Below, in pieces: positions 41,017-49,586 of a stretch of DNA of 58,084 bases; the stretch's first letter is position 1; every line of letters starts with the position of its first letter. The stretch spans positions 1 to 58,084 of the forward strand of contig NZ_WHOS01000045.1 of NCBI RefSeq assembly GCF_013340935.1, written 5' to 3'. Position numbers and translations under genes: made by a program. The stretch comes from Azospirillum melinis (GTDB taxonomy: Bacteria > Pseudomonadota > Alphaproteobacteria > Azospirillales > Azospirillaceae). The notes beneath the pieces are model-generated. The model ran no database searches and was not told the origin of the DNA. It saw only the letters and a program-made list of their open reading frames with translations.

Positions 41017-41202
41017 TCAGCGCTCGCGGTTCCGCCAGGACCAGGCCGCGGCCAGCACGGGCACCGACAGCGCCGCCCAGGACAGGGCGTCCACCAGCCC
41101 GTCGTCCAGCAAGGCGGTGACCAATCCGGCGGTGGTCACGAGTGCGATTGCGGCGGGAATGCCGAAGATCGCCGGCAGGGGGAGGGGGGCGCGCGGCTTC
41201 AT
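41017..41202 (-). CDS. Small membrane protein downstream of PepSY gene
   Basis: A 61-residue hydrophobic protein with two predicted membrane helices (PAIFGIPAAIALVTTAGLVTALL and ALSWAALSVPVLAAAWSW) and a basic tail RNRER. The ATG overlaps the PepSY gene stop (ATGA). A decayed copy of this small gene and the end of the PepSY gene occurs at 19912-20212. I do not recognise a function. Coupling suggests it works with the PepSY membrane protein. Confidence 0.7.
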   Translation of the reverse strand: MKPRAPLPLPAIFGIPAAIALVTTAGLVTALLDDGLVDALSWAALSVPVLAAAWSWRNRER

Positions 41203-42344
41203 TCCGCAGCCTCTCCCACGGTGGTGCGCAATCCGGGGGCGGCGGCGTGGTCCTGCGCGGTGCGGCGGCGGGCGAACCAGAGATAGAGGCCGCTGCCGAG
41301 GATGACGATGGTCAGCACATCCAGCACCGCCCACAGGATCTTCATCGGCAGCCCGCCATAATCGCCGAAATGCAGCGGCTGCGACAGCCGCAGCGCCAGC
41401 ATGTACCAGGGCATGGAGCGCATGTCGGTGAAGGCCCCGGTCTCGGCGTCGATCAGGGCGGGGGTCAGGATGCGGTTGGTGGCCGGCGTGGCTCCCTTCA
41501 GCCAGACCGCGTAATGGTGGTTGCTGGAGAAGCGCACGCCGGGGAAGGCGATGAATTGCGGGCGCATGCCGGGGGCCGCCTCCATCGCGGTGCGGACGGC
41601 GGCGTCGACGGAGGCGAAGCGCTCCGGAACCGGCTTGCCCTGGTAGGGGGCGATCATCGCCGCCAGCTCGTTGGACCGCCAGTAGGCGACCAGCGGCACC
41701 GACAGGGTGTTGATGACCCCGGTCAGCCCGACCACCACCACCCACATCAGCGTGACGATGCCCAGCATGTTGTGCAGGTCGAGCCATTTCAGCCGCCTGC
41801 TGCGCCCGGCCCGCACGGTGCCGAAGGACAGCTTGCGCATGAAGGGGGCGTAGATCACCACGCCCGACACAGTGGCGACGAACAGCAGGAAGCCCATGAA
41901 TCCCAGGAACAGCTCGCCGGGCAGGCCTGCGAACATGTCCACATGCAGGCGCAGCATTACATGCATGAAGCCCTTGTCGTCGTTCAAATCGGCCAGGATC
42001 CGGGTGCTGCGCAGGTCGATGGCGGAGATGTGCATCTGCGACACCGGCGGGCGGGCCCCCGGACCGGTGGTGACGTTCACCACCGGCCGGTCCTCGTCGA
42101 AGCTGAGGAACAGCGGACGCTCGCCGGGGTATGTGGCCAGCGCCGTGGCCACCGCCTCGTCCAGCGATTTCAGCGGCGTTTCGGCCGGCATCGGCGGCAG
42201 GGTGTGTTCGGCGGTCAGCGCCTCGATCTCGTCATGGAAGATCAGCGGCAGGCCGGTCAGGCACAGCAGCAACATGAAGACCGTGCAGATCAGGCTGGTC
42301 CATTTGTGGATCAGCGTCCAGACCCGGATGGTTCGGTTGGTCAT
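41199..42344 (-). CDS. PepSY-TM family membrane protein, siderophore reductase-like
   Basis: A 381-residue inner-membrane protein with about four membrane helices: near residues 12-35 (LIHKWTSLICTVFMLLLCLTG), 145-170, 195-220 and the C-terminal VLTIVILGSGLYLWF. PepSY-like periplasmic segments lie between them. Conserved His in IHKW, LRLHVDMF, LDLHNMLG and QPLHFGDYGG could bind heme. Such proteins (PiuB/FoxB-like) are encoded next to TonB receptors and are thought to reduce ferric siderophores in the periplasm. It lies 39 nt after the receptor gene with AGGAG before the ATG. Confidence 0.85.
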   Translation of the reverse strand: MTNRTIRVWTLIHKWTSLICTVFMLLLCLTGLPLIFHDEIEALTAEHTLPPMPAETPLKSLDEAVATALATYPGERPLFLSFDEDRPVVNVTTGPGARPPVSQMHISAIDLRSTRILADLNDDKGFMHVMLRLHVDMFAGLPGELFLGFMGFLLFVATVSGVVIYAPFMRKLSFGTVRAGRSRRLKWLDLHNMLGIVTLMWVVVVGLTGVINTLSVPLVAYWRSNELAAMIAPYQGKPVPERFASVDAAVRTAMEAAPGMRPQFIAFPGVRFSSNHHYAVWLKGATPATNRILTPALIDAETGAFTDMRSMPWYMLALRLSQPLHFGDYGGLPMKILWAVLDVLTIVILGSGLYLWFARRRTAQDHAAAPGLRTTVGEAAE

Positions 42345-42383
42345 CGCAAGCTCCTCATGCCGCCCTCAACATCTGCCGGCCGG

Positions 42384-44876
42384 TCAGAAATCGACCGAGA
42401 CGGACAGCTTGGCGGTCAGCGGGGCGCCCTGGCTCAGGTAGCCGCCATAGGCCGACGCCCAATAGGCCTTGTCGGTCACATTCTCCACCGCCGCGCGGAT
42501 GGTGACCGGGCGGTTCTGGACGTCGGCGATCATCCGCGCGCCGACGTCGAAGCGGGTCCAGCTCGGGATCTTCAGCGTGTTGGCGGTGTTGAGATACTGT
42601 GACCCGGTGTGGATCACGCGGCCGGTCAGCGTCACGGTGGGGAAGGAGGCGGGAAGGAAGGGCAGGTCCCATTCGACGTTGGCGTTGAACTGGTGGCGCG
42701 GCACGCCGACGGCGTCCTTGCCCTCGGTCGCGGCGTTGCCGGTGTCCGTCAGTTCCGGATCGATGACGGTGGCGCCGCCCAGCAGGCGCAGGCCCTGCAC
42801 CGGTTCGCCATACAGCATCAGTTCGACGCCGCGGTTGCGCTGTTCTCCCGACACGCTGTAGAGGCGGCTGAAGGCGTCGGTGACACCGCTGGGCTGGGTG
42901 GTCTGGAACAGCGACAGCGAGCCGCCGAAGCTGCCGAAATCGAGCTTGCCGCCGACCTCGTACTGGACCGAGCGGTAGGGCTCGAAGATCTCCCCGGCAT
43001 TGGCGGCAGTGGACGGGGCGGTCGGACCCTGCGCCAGCCCCTCGATCCGGTTGGCGTAGAGCGACAGTTCCTTGATCGGCTTCACCACCAGCCCGACCAC
43101 CGGCGTCAACGCCGACTGGTCGTAATCGGAGGTGCGGGCGCCGTTGGCCCGGTTGTAGCCGCGGACCTGGATGTTCTGCTGGCGCAGGCCGGCGGTGAGC
43201 ATCACCCGGTCGTCCAGGATCGACAGCGTGTCCGAGGCGTAGAGGCTGCGCAGCACCGACTCGCTGACCTTCGGCAGGTCGCCCGTCATGCCGCTGGCCG
43301 AGGTCGTCGCCGAACGCGGCATCCCGACCATGCGGTAGAGGTTGATGGCGGTGGTGGTGCCGAATTCGAAGCCGTTGTTGTTGGTGGTCCGCAGCGCGGA
43401 GGCGCCGGCGTTCAGCTGGTGCCGGACCGGGCCGGTGTGCAGGTCGGCCCGGACGCCGGCCTGGCCGGTGCTGGTGAAATCCTCGCGCGGGACGGTCAGG
43501 CGCCTGACCGTGCCGGTGCCGTCGGGCCGCGTGACGGTGGGGGAGCCGTAGTCGCCGTCCTCGCGCATGCTGCGCAGGCCGAAGGCGCCATAGGCGGTCA
43601 GGTTGGGCAGGATGTCGTATTCGGCGCGGACCTGTCCGAAGGTGTCGCGCATCTGCGAATAGGTCCAGGGCTGCGCGTAGTTCTGCGAGGCCGACGGCAC
43701 GGCCGGCACGAAGCTGCCGAAATAGACCACCGGGCGGCCCTGCTCCACCCGCTGGGTCTGGGTGCCGACATCGAGCGTCACGCGGGCGCGCTCGCCGCGG
43801 TAATCCAGCGCCAGGGAGCCGAGCTTCAGCGTCCGCTTCTCGTCGTCGACGGCGGTGTCGCCGCCGCGGACGGCGGCGTTGACGCGCACGCCGAACTGGT
43901 TGGCGTCGCCGAAGCGGCGGCCGACATCGGCGGACAGGCCGAGCCGGCTGTCCATGGCATAGCTGGCGGTCAGGCGGGTCAGCGGTTCGTCCTCCGCCCG
44001 CTTGGGCACGAGGTTCACGCCGCCGCCGATGCCGGAGCCGCTGGGGGCCGCCCCGTTCAGGAAGGCGTTGGCGCCCTTTAGGACCTCCACCCGTTCGAAC
44101 ATGTTGGTGGCGACGATCTGGCGCGGCGCCGTGCCGTAGAGTCCGTCAACCGACAGATCCTCGCCCGCCAGTTGGAAGCCGCGGATGACGAAGCTCTCGG
44201 CGAAATTGCCGTAGCCGAGGCTGCTGCGCACCGCCGGGTCGTTGGCCAGCACGTCGGCGATCGTCTCCGCCTGCTGGTTGCGGATGGTCTCGGCGGTGTA
44301 GCCAGTGACGGAGAACGGAACGTCCATCGCATCCTGGTTGCCGAGCGCGCCGATCCGTCCGCCGCGCGCCACCTGTCCGCCGGCAAAGGCCGGGGGCAGG
44401 GCGCTGGGACCGGTTGCGGTCCGGTTGCCTTCGATCTGCACCGGATCGAGCTGGACGGCGCCGCCAGCCGCCACGCGTTCGACCGTGACGGTTTCGGTGT
44501 TGAGGAAGCGGGCGACCAGCCCGGTGCCGGACAGCAGGCGGTTCAGCCCCTCGCGCGCGGTCATCGCGCCGCTGACGCCGGGGGAGGCGACGCCCTGGGT
44601 CACGGCGCCGGGGGTCAGCACCTGGATGCGGGTGGCGGCGGAGAAGGCGGCGAGCGCCCCGTCGACCGACTGCGGCGCGATGGCGAAGCTGACGGCGCCT
44701 GCCGGGTTCGTTTGCGCCATTGCCGCGGGAATGCCGGGCAGCAGCAGCCCCGGCGCGATCAGCACCGTCGTCGCCAGCAGCCGCCCGAGGAATGCACGGC
44801 CGGACGGGCCACCATGGTCACCGCCCCGAGATCCGTCCTTCATGCCAAACTTCGCCCCAAACTTCGCCAATGCCAT
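42384..44876 (-). CDS. TonB-dependent siderophore receptor with STN domain
   Basis: An 830-residue outer-membrane receptor of the FecA/FpvA type. A signal peptide ends near AAMA. The N-terminal STN signalling domain (VSFAIAPQSVDGALAAFSAATRIQVL to about residue 125) touches FecR. A TonB box near LDPVQIEG is followed by the plug (DVLANDPAVRSSLGYGNFAESFVIRGF) and the barrel, ending VSVDF. The start at 44876 is chosen from GAGG and the signal peptide; ATG 44951 is also in frame. Upstream are fecR and fecI on the same strand, so it forms a cell-surface signalling system for an iron chelate of unknown identity. Confidence 0.88.
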   Translation of the reverse strand: MALAKFGAKFGMKDGSRGGDHGGPSGRAFLGRLLATTVLIAPGLLLPGIPAAMAQTNPAGAVSFAIAPQSVDGALAAFSAATRIQVLTPGAVTQGVASPGVSGAMTAREGLNRLLSGTGLVARFLNTETVTVERVAAGGAVQLDPVQIEGNRTATGPSALPPAFAGGQVARGGRIGALGNQDAMDVPFSVTGYTAETIRNQQAETIADVLANDPAVRSSLGYGNFAESFVIRGFQLAGEDLSVDGLYGTAPRQIVATNMFERVEVLKGANAFLNGAAPSGSGIGGGVNLVPKRAEDEPLTRLTASYAMDSRLGLSADVGRRFGDANQFGVRVNAAVRGGDTAVDDEKRTLKLGSLALDYRGERARVTLDVGTQTQRVEQGRPVVYFGSFVPAVPSASQNYAQPWTYSQMRDTFGQVRAEYDILPNLTAYGAFGLRSMREDGDYGSPTVTRPDGTGTVRRLTVPREDFTSTGQAGVRADLHTGPVRHQLNAGASALRTTNNNGFEFGTTTAINLYRMVGMPRSATTSASGMTGDLPKVSESVLRSLYASDTLSILDDRVMLTAGLRQQNIQVRGYNRANGARTSDYDQSALTPVVGLVVKPIKELSLYANRIEGLAQGPTAPSTAANAGEIFEPYRSVQYEVGGKLDFGSFGGSLSLFQTTQPSGVTDAFSRLYSVSGEQRNRGVELMLYGEPVQGLRLLGGATVIDPELTDTGNAATEGKDAVGVPRHQFNANVEWDLPFLPASFPTVTLTGRVIHTGSQYLNTANTLKIPSWTRFDVGARMIADVQNRPVTIRAAVENVTDKAYWASAYGGYLSQGAPLTAKLSVSVDF

Positions 44877-45022
44877 CGCTCGCCTCTGATATCCGGTGAG
44901 AGACCGCGCCGCGTTCTGCGACTGCGTCTCATTCTCTTCTTTCCCGGACATGACGATGGGACGGCGGAGATCCCTGGGAGGTTTTTTCAGGCCGGCAGCA
45001 TTTTTTGGATCCCGCGCATTTT

Positions 45023-46066
45023 TCAGCGCAGCAGGGTCAGGTAGGGGGTGATGCGGGTGGCGTGGACGCCGAGGCCGCGTTCCAGCGCATCGAACACGGC
45101 ATCGGGCCGGTCGAGTGCGAAGACGCCGGAGACCACGCGCTCCGCCGCCTCGTCGTTCAGCAACACCACCCGGCCCGGCCATTGCCCGTTCAGCGCGGCG
45201 ATGACGGAGGCCAGCGACTGCTGGCGGAAGACGATCTGCCCCTGGCGCCATGCGAAGGCGACGGCGGGATCGGCCGCCCGCGGCCCGCTCAGGCCGAGCG
45301 GACCGGCCTCCGCGCTTTCGCCCGGATGCAGGCGGACGCTGTCGGGCCAGGGGGCGTGGCTGTCGGTGCCGGGATGGGCGGAGACCTCCACCAGCCCTTC
45401 GCCGACGGTGACGGTCGTGCGCCCGTCCTCGCGCCGGACGCTGAACTGGGTGCCCAGCACGCGGGCGGCGCCGGCCCCGCCATCGACGACGAAGGGATGG
45501 TCGGGGTCGCGGGTGACGTGGAACCACGCCTCCCCGCGCAGGATGCGGACGCGCCTCTCGCCGTCCCGGAAATCGAGCGCGAGAGCGGTGCCGCCGTTCA
45601 TCTCGGCGGTGGAGCCATCCGGCAGGGTCAAGGTCCGGCGCTGTCCGGCCGATGTGACCTGATCGGCGACGGCATTCTGGTAGAGCATCGGTCCACGCCA
45701 GACGCCGAGCCCGCCGACAACCAGCAGGACCGCCATCGCCGCGGCGAAGCGCCGGACACCGGCCGCCGCCGGGCGGCGGGACGGTGCGCTGCGGGATGCG
45801 GCATAAGCGGCACGGGCCGGTTCCTTCAGGTCGTGCAGCAGGGATTGCAGCCCGGTCCAGGCATCGGCATGGGCTGGGCTGCGGGCCAGCCAGTCGGCGA
45901 AGGCGGCACGTTCCGCCGGGGTGTGATCGTCGGATTGCAGGCGGAAGAACCACGCGTTGGCTTCGGAGAACAGCCGGTCCCCATCGGATCCGTCGATGTC
46001 GGATCCATTGTCAGCCGTTTCGTTTTCTGCTGGTCCCCTGCGCTGGTCGTCCCGATGATCCGTCAC
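45023..46066 (-). CDS. fecR: FecR-family anti-sigma/signal transducer
   Basis: A 347-residue inner-membrane protein. The cytoplasmic N-terminus holds the anti-sigma region (FFRLQSDDHTPAERAAFADWLARSPAHADAW). One membrane helix lies at about 105-125 (RFAAAMAVLLVVGGLGVW), followed by the periplasmic FecR domain (RTLTLPDGSTAEMNGGTALAL, GEAWFHVTRD) that meets the receptor STN domain. A GTG at 46066 is taken as start; a TTG at 46078 is possible. It lies between fecI and the receptor gene on the minus strand. Confidence 0.85.
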   Translation of the reverse strand: MTDHRDDQRRGPAENETADNGSDIDGSDGDRLFSEANAWFFRLQSDDHTPAERAAFADWLARSPAHADAWTGLQSLLHDLKEPARAAYAASRSAPSRRPAAAGVRRFAAAMAVLLVVGGLGVWRGPMLYQNAVADQVTSAGQRRTLTLPDGSTAEMNGGTALALDFRDGERRVRILRGEAWFHVTRDPDHPFVVDGGAGAARVLGTQFSVRREDGRTTVTVGEGLVEVSAHPGTDSHAPWPDSVRLHPGESAEAGPLGLSGPRAADPAVAFAWRQGQIVFRQQSLASVIAALNGQWPGRVVLLNDEAAERVVSGVFALDRPDAVFDALERGLGVHATRITPYLTLLR

Positions 46067-46165
46067 GTCTTGCCGCAAGCTCCTGATTGCCTCGTATGGT
46101 TGAAGACGACCGGCGGAGGCCGATCCCTCAAAGAAAATGACCCGCCGGGATGCGGGCCACGCCGG

Positions 46166-46690
46166 TCAGCGCAGCGGGCGCCGCCTCATGTGGGCGCGGC
46201 ACTGTTCCAGCGCCGTGCGCAGATGGTATTCCACCGTGCGCGGCGAGATGCCCAGCCGCTCGCCGATGGCGCGGTAGGGCAGCCCTTCGACATGGTAGAG
46301 CAGGAACACCTCGCGGGTTTTGGGGGGCAGGGCATCGATGGCGCCGCGCAGCCGGACCATGGTCTGGGTCCGCTCGACCACCGCGTCGGCGGCGGGGCCT
46401 GCGGCCGGCAGATCATCGTCGGGCGGACCGGCCTCGCGCAGGCGCTGGCGCCGGGCGGCCCGGCAATGGTCCAGCGCGATGCGGTCGGCCACCACATAGA
46501 GCAGGCCCGCCGGATTCTGGACCGTCTCGCCGTCGGGCAGACGGGCAAGCCGCAGGAAGGCATCCTGCGCCAGATCGCCCGCCGTCTGCGGATCGCCGGT
46601 CCGCCGGGCGATGGCGCGCTCCACCCGCAGCCGATGCGCATCGAACAGCTCCGCGATCCTGCGTGCCCATGTGCCGACGGTGCCCGTCAT
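46166..46690 (-). CDS. fecI: ECF sigma factor FecI
   Basis: A 174-residue sigma-70 of the extracytoplasmic function type. Region 2 reads TGDPQTAGDLAQDAFLRLARL and LLYVVADRIALDHCRAARRQR. Region 4 contains LPPKTREVFLLYHVEGLPYRAIGERLGISPRTVEYHLRTAL. It would recruit RNA polymerase to the receptor promoter when FecR is triggered. A Fur-box-like site at 46839-46857 is 149 nt upstream. Same strand and order as fecR and the receptor. Confidence 0.88.
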   Translation of the reverse strand: MTGTVGTWARRIAELFDAHRLRVERAIARRTGDPQTAGDLAQDAFLRLARLPDGETVQNPAGLLYVVADRIALDHCRAARRQRLREAGPPDDDLPAAGPAADAVVERTQTMVRLRGAIDALPPKTREVFLLYHVEGLPYRAIGERLGISPRTVEYHLRTALEQCRAHMRRRPLR

Positions 46691-46838
46691 CGGGCGCGCC
46701 GGGGCTGGAGGTCGGCGGGGAGGGGAGGGCGGAAAGTGTCGGTCACGGATGCGCGGGTTGCCGGGTGCAGGGGAGCCGGCAGTCCTGGGGCCATCGCCCG
46801 GAACGCCGGTCGCACCGGTATAGCCGCACCGAGCTTAG

Positions 46839-46857
46839 AATGCGAACCATTCTTATT
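46839..46857 (-). promoter_or_regulatory. Fur-box-like site upstream of fecI
   Basis: The plus strand reads AATGCGAACCATTCTTATT, matching the AATGCGAATCATTCTCATT form of Fur-binding site. Placed in front of fecI, it would make the whole system iron-repressed. Confidence 0.7.
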
Positions 46858-46886
46858 ATCGGACGCCGTCCTGCCTGTCCGGACCG

Positions 46887-46898
46887 GGCATTGTCACG
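46887..46898 (-). repeat. Inverted copy of the 12-nt repeat core
   Basis: GGCATTGTCACG here is the exact complement of the core CGTGACAATGCC found at 1943-1954 and 2273-2284. It lies in the fecI upstream region. It may be chance. Confidence 0.35.
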
Positions 46899-46925
46899 GG
46901 GCCGGCGGTGGAGTGCTGCGGCCGG

Positions 46926-47132
46926 CTAGGCCGATGGCTTGCCGTCGAGGCGGTCCAGGATCTCCTGCGCCTGGGCGAACAGGGAGTCGCGGGCGGCGCA
47001 CAGCCGTTCGAGGGCCGTCTTCGACTGGGTGATCGTCCATCGCGCGTGGTAGATCTGCCGGTCGAGAGCATCGATGTCCCTCTCGATGAAGATCAGCCAC
47101 TCGCGGTCGGTCTGTGTCTGGCGGTCGCTCAT
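46926..47132 (-). CDS. Small coiled-coil protein, unknown function
   Basis: A 68-residue soluble protein beginning MSDRQTQTDREWLIFIERDI. GGGAGG lies 7 nt before the ATG; a longer frame upstream lacks support. The heptad pattern (IERDIDALDRQIYHARWTI, then LERLCAARDSLFAQAQEIL) predicts a short antiparallel helical hairpin. It is 102 nt downstream of katG on the same strand, but beyond a strong hairpin. No family recognised. Confidence 0.6.
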   Translation of the reverse strand: MSDRQTQTDREWLIFIERDIDALDRQIYHARWTITQSKTALERLCAARDSLFAQAQEILDRLDGKPSA

Positions 47133-47181
47133 GATCGAGCCTCCCATGTTCCTCATCGGTCCGCCCATTGAGTTGACCTGT

Positions 47182-47216
47182 GGAGGCGCCCCGCTTTCAG
47201 GGGCCGGGGCGCCTCC
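47182..47216 (-). terminator. Terminator-like hairpin after katG
   Basis: Perfect 12-bp arms GGAGGCGCCCCG and CGGGGCGCCTCC enclose an 11-nt loop, beginning 18 nt past the katG stop. No T tract was seen; a strong GC stem suggests transcription end or 3' protection. Confidence 0.65.
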
Positions 47217-47234
47217 CGGTGAAGTCCGTCCGCG

Positions 47235-49463
47235 TCAGTGGGACGGTCTGGCCAGATCGAAGCGGTCCGCGTTCATGATCTTGGTCCAGGCGGCGACGAA
47301 GTCCTTCGCGAACTTCTCGTGCGCGTCACGGCAGGCATAGACCTCCGCGACCGCGCGGAGCTGCGAATGCGCCCCGAAGATCAGGTCGACGCGGGTCGCC
47401 GTCCATTTCGGCTGCCCCGTCCTGCGGTCCCGCCCTTCATAGATGCCGTCCGCATCCGGAGGTTGCCACTCCGTGCCCATGTCGAGCAGGTTGACGAAGA
47501 AGTCGTTGGTCAGCGTTCCCGGCCGGTCGGTGAAAACGCCATGTCTGGCGCCGCCGGCATTGGCGCCGAGAACGCGCAGGCCCCCGACGAGAACCGTCAT
47601 CTCCGGGCCGGTCAGCCGCAGCAATGCCGCCCGGTCCACCAGCGCCTCTTCCGGGATCATGAACTGCTGCCTGCCGCCGTTGACATAGTTGCGGAAGCCG
47701 TCGGCGCGCGGTTCGAGCGGGGCGAAGGACTCGACGTCGGTCTGGTCCTGCGATGCGTCCGTGCGGCCGGGCGAGAACGGCACCTGCACGGTCAGGCCGG
47801 CGTCCTGGGCCGCCTTTTCGATGGCCGCACCGCCGGCAAGCACGATCAGGTCGGCAAGCGAGATTTTCCTGCCGCCGCCGGCCGCCGCGTTGAAGTCCGT
47901 CCGAATGGCTTCCAGCGTTTGCAGCACGGTCTGCAACTGTGCCGGCTCGTTGACCTCCCAATCCTTCTGCGGGGCGAGGCGGATGCGTGCGCCATTGGCG
48001 CCGCCGCGCTTGTCGGAGCCGCGGAAGGTGGACGCCGACGCCCAGGCGACCGACACCAGCTGCGGGACCGAAAGGCCGGACGAGAGAATCCGGGTCTTGA
48101 GGGCGGCGACGTCGGCATCCTCCACCAGCGGATGATCGAGCGGCGGGACCGGGTCCTGCCAGATCAGCGTCTCCTTCGGGACGAGCGGGCCGAGATAGCG
48201 GACGACCGGCCCCATGTCGCGGTGGGTCAGCTTGAACCACGCGCGGGCGAAGGCGTCGGCGAACTGGTCCGGATTCTCGTAGAAGCGCCGCGAGATCTTC
48301 TCGTAGGCCGGGTCGAAGCGCAGCGACAGGTCGGTCGTCAGCATGGTGGGCAGGCGCTTCGCGGAGCCGGGGGCCGGGCCGGGGATCGACGGCTCGGCGT
48401 CCTTCGCCTGCCATTGCCACGCACCGGCCGGGCTCTTGGTCAGCTCCCATTCGAACTTGAAAAGGTTGTCGAAGAAGTGGTTGCTCCACTGTGTCGGGGT
48501 CTGGGACCAGATCACTTCCGGGCCGCCGGTGATGGCGTCGGCGCCGAACCCGGTGCCGTGCTTGCTCTTCCAGCCCACACCCTGGTCCTCCAGCGCCCCG
48601 GCTTCGGGTTCCGGGCCGAGGAAGGACGGATCGCCCGCGCCATGCGTCTTGCCGAAGGTGTGGCCGCCGGCGATCAGCGCGACGGTCTCCTCGTCGTTCA
48701 TGGCCATGCGGCGGAAGGTCTCGCGGATGTCGCGGGCCGCCGCCACCGGGTCGGGATTGCCGTTCGGCCCCTCCGGATTGACGTAGATGAGCCCCATCTG
48801 CACCGCGCCCAGCGGATCGGCGAGCTGGCGTTCGCCGCTGTAGCGCTCGTCGCCGAGCCAGCTGCCCTCCGGACCCCAGAAAAGCTCCTCCGGTTCCCAG
48901 GCGTCCACGCGGCCGCCGGCAAAGCCGAAGGTCTTGAAGCCCATCGATTCCAGGGCGACGTTGCCGGCCAGGACCATCAGGTCGGCCCAGGAGAGCTTGC
49001 GGCCGTATTTCTGCTTGACCGGCCACAGGAGACGGCGCGCCTTGTCGAGGTTGGCGTTGTCCGGCCAGGAATTGAGCGGTGCGAACCGTTGCTGGCCGGT
49101 GCCGGCACCGCCGCGGCCGTCCGTGATGCGGTAGGTGCCGGCGCTGTGCCAGGCCATGCGGATCATAAGCCCGCCGTAATGACCGAAGTCGGCAGGCCAC
49201 CAGTCCTGCGAGTCCGTCATCACCGCATGCAGATCCTTGATGACCTCGTCGAGGTCGAGCGACTGGAACTCTTTGGCGTAATCGAAATCCTTGCCCATCG
49301 GGTCGGACAGGGCCGAATTCCGGTGGAGCATTTCGAGATCGAGCGCGTTCGGCCACCAGTCGCGGTTCCGGCGGCCCCGGCCTCCGCCGCCACCACCTCC
49401 GCTTCCCCCGCCTCCCCCGCTGAACGGGCACTTGCCTGCGCTCTCGTCGGTCTTCGCGTCCAT
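47235..49463 (-). CDS. katG: Catalase-peroxidase KatG
   Basis: A 742-residue heme enzyme that removes hydrogen peroxide. The distal site is MIRMAWHSAGTYR, the proximal His lies in ALIAGGHTFGKTHG, and the Met-Tyr-Trp adduct members are the Trp of AWHSAG, the Tyr of LIYVNPEG and the Met of RRMAMNDEE. The duplicated C-terminal domain is complete. Unusual is a Gly-rich stretch (about residues 16-31, CPFSGGGGGSGGGGGGG then RGRR) in the N-terminal tail, where most KatG proteins have CPF followed by a short linker. The gene is divergent from oxyR across 123 nt, so it is probably OxyR-activated. Confidence 0.95.
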   Translation of the reverse strand: MDAKTDESAGKCPFSGGGGGSGGGGGGGRGRRNRDWWPNALDLEMLHRNSALSDPMGKDFDYAKEFQSLDLDEVIKDLHAVMTDSQDWWPADFGHYGGLMIRMAWHSAGTYRITDGRGGAGTGQQRFAPLNSWPDNANLDKARRLLWPVKQKYGRKLSWADLMVLAGNVALESMGFKTFGFAGGRVDAWEPEELFWGPEGSWLGDERYSGERQLADPLGAVQMGLIYVNPEGPNGNPDPVAAARDIRETFRRMAMNDEETVALIAGGHTFGKTHGAGDPSFLGPEPEAGALEDQGVGWKSKHGTGFGADAITGGPEVIWSQTPTQWSNHFFDNLFKFEWELTKSPAGAWQWQAKDAEPSIPGPAPGSAKRLPTMLTTDLSLRFDPAYEKISRRFYENPDQFADAFARAWFKLTHRDMGPVVRYLGPLVPKETLIWQDPVPPLDHPLVEDADVAALKTRILSSGLSVPQLVSVAWASASTFRGSDKRGGANGARIRLAPQKDWEVNEPAQLQTVLQTLEAIRTDFNAAAGGGRKISLADLIVLAGGAAIEKAAQDAGLTVQVPFSPGRTDASQDQTDVESFAPLEPRADGFRNYVNGGRQQFMIPEEALVDRAALLRLTGPEMTVLVGGLRVLGANAGGARHGVFTDRPGTLTNDFFVNLLDMGTEWQPPDADGIYEGRDRRTGQPKWTATRVDLIFGAHSQLRAVAEVYACRDAHEKFAKDFVAAWTKIMNADRFDLARPSH

Positions 49464-49586
49464 AGGTTCCTCCTGCTTCGCTTACGGATTCGCGTGGCGG
49501 CACTGAATGATCCGTGGATAAAACTGTATGGTTAACGCGCGATCAGGTAAAATGGTCTTTGGTGATTGCTGCGATAAGGCAAGCTT
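49464..49586. promoter_or_regulatory. katG-oxyR divergent promoter region
   Basis: These 123 nt carry AT-rich tracts (GATAAAACTGTATGGTTAAC near 49512-49531 and CAGGTAAAATGG) suited to an OxyR operator. A small ATAAG-N5-CTTAT dyad at 49574-49588 overlaps the oxyR start. No exact consensus site was identified. Confidence 0.45.

Noticed and set aside
44877..45953. Extension of the siderophore receptor frame far upstream, giving an apparent 1189-residue fusion
   Set aside because: The extra residues are the out-of-frame shadow of fecR; the signal peptide begins at about 44876.
45005..47032. Plus-strand open frame of 675 codons across fecR and fecI
   Set aside because: It spans two well-defined minus-strand genes and their gap, with no domain.
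47238..49535. Plus-strand open frame of 765 codons opposite katG
   Set aside because: KatG is unambiguous on the minus strand; the opposite frame has no recognisable motif.
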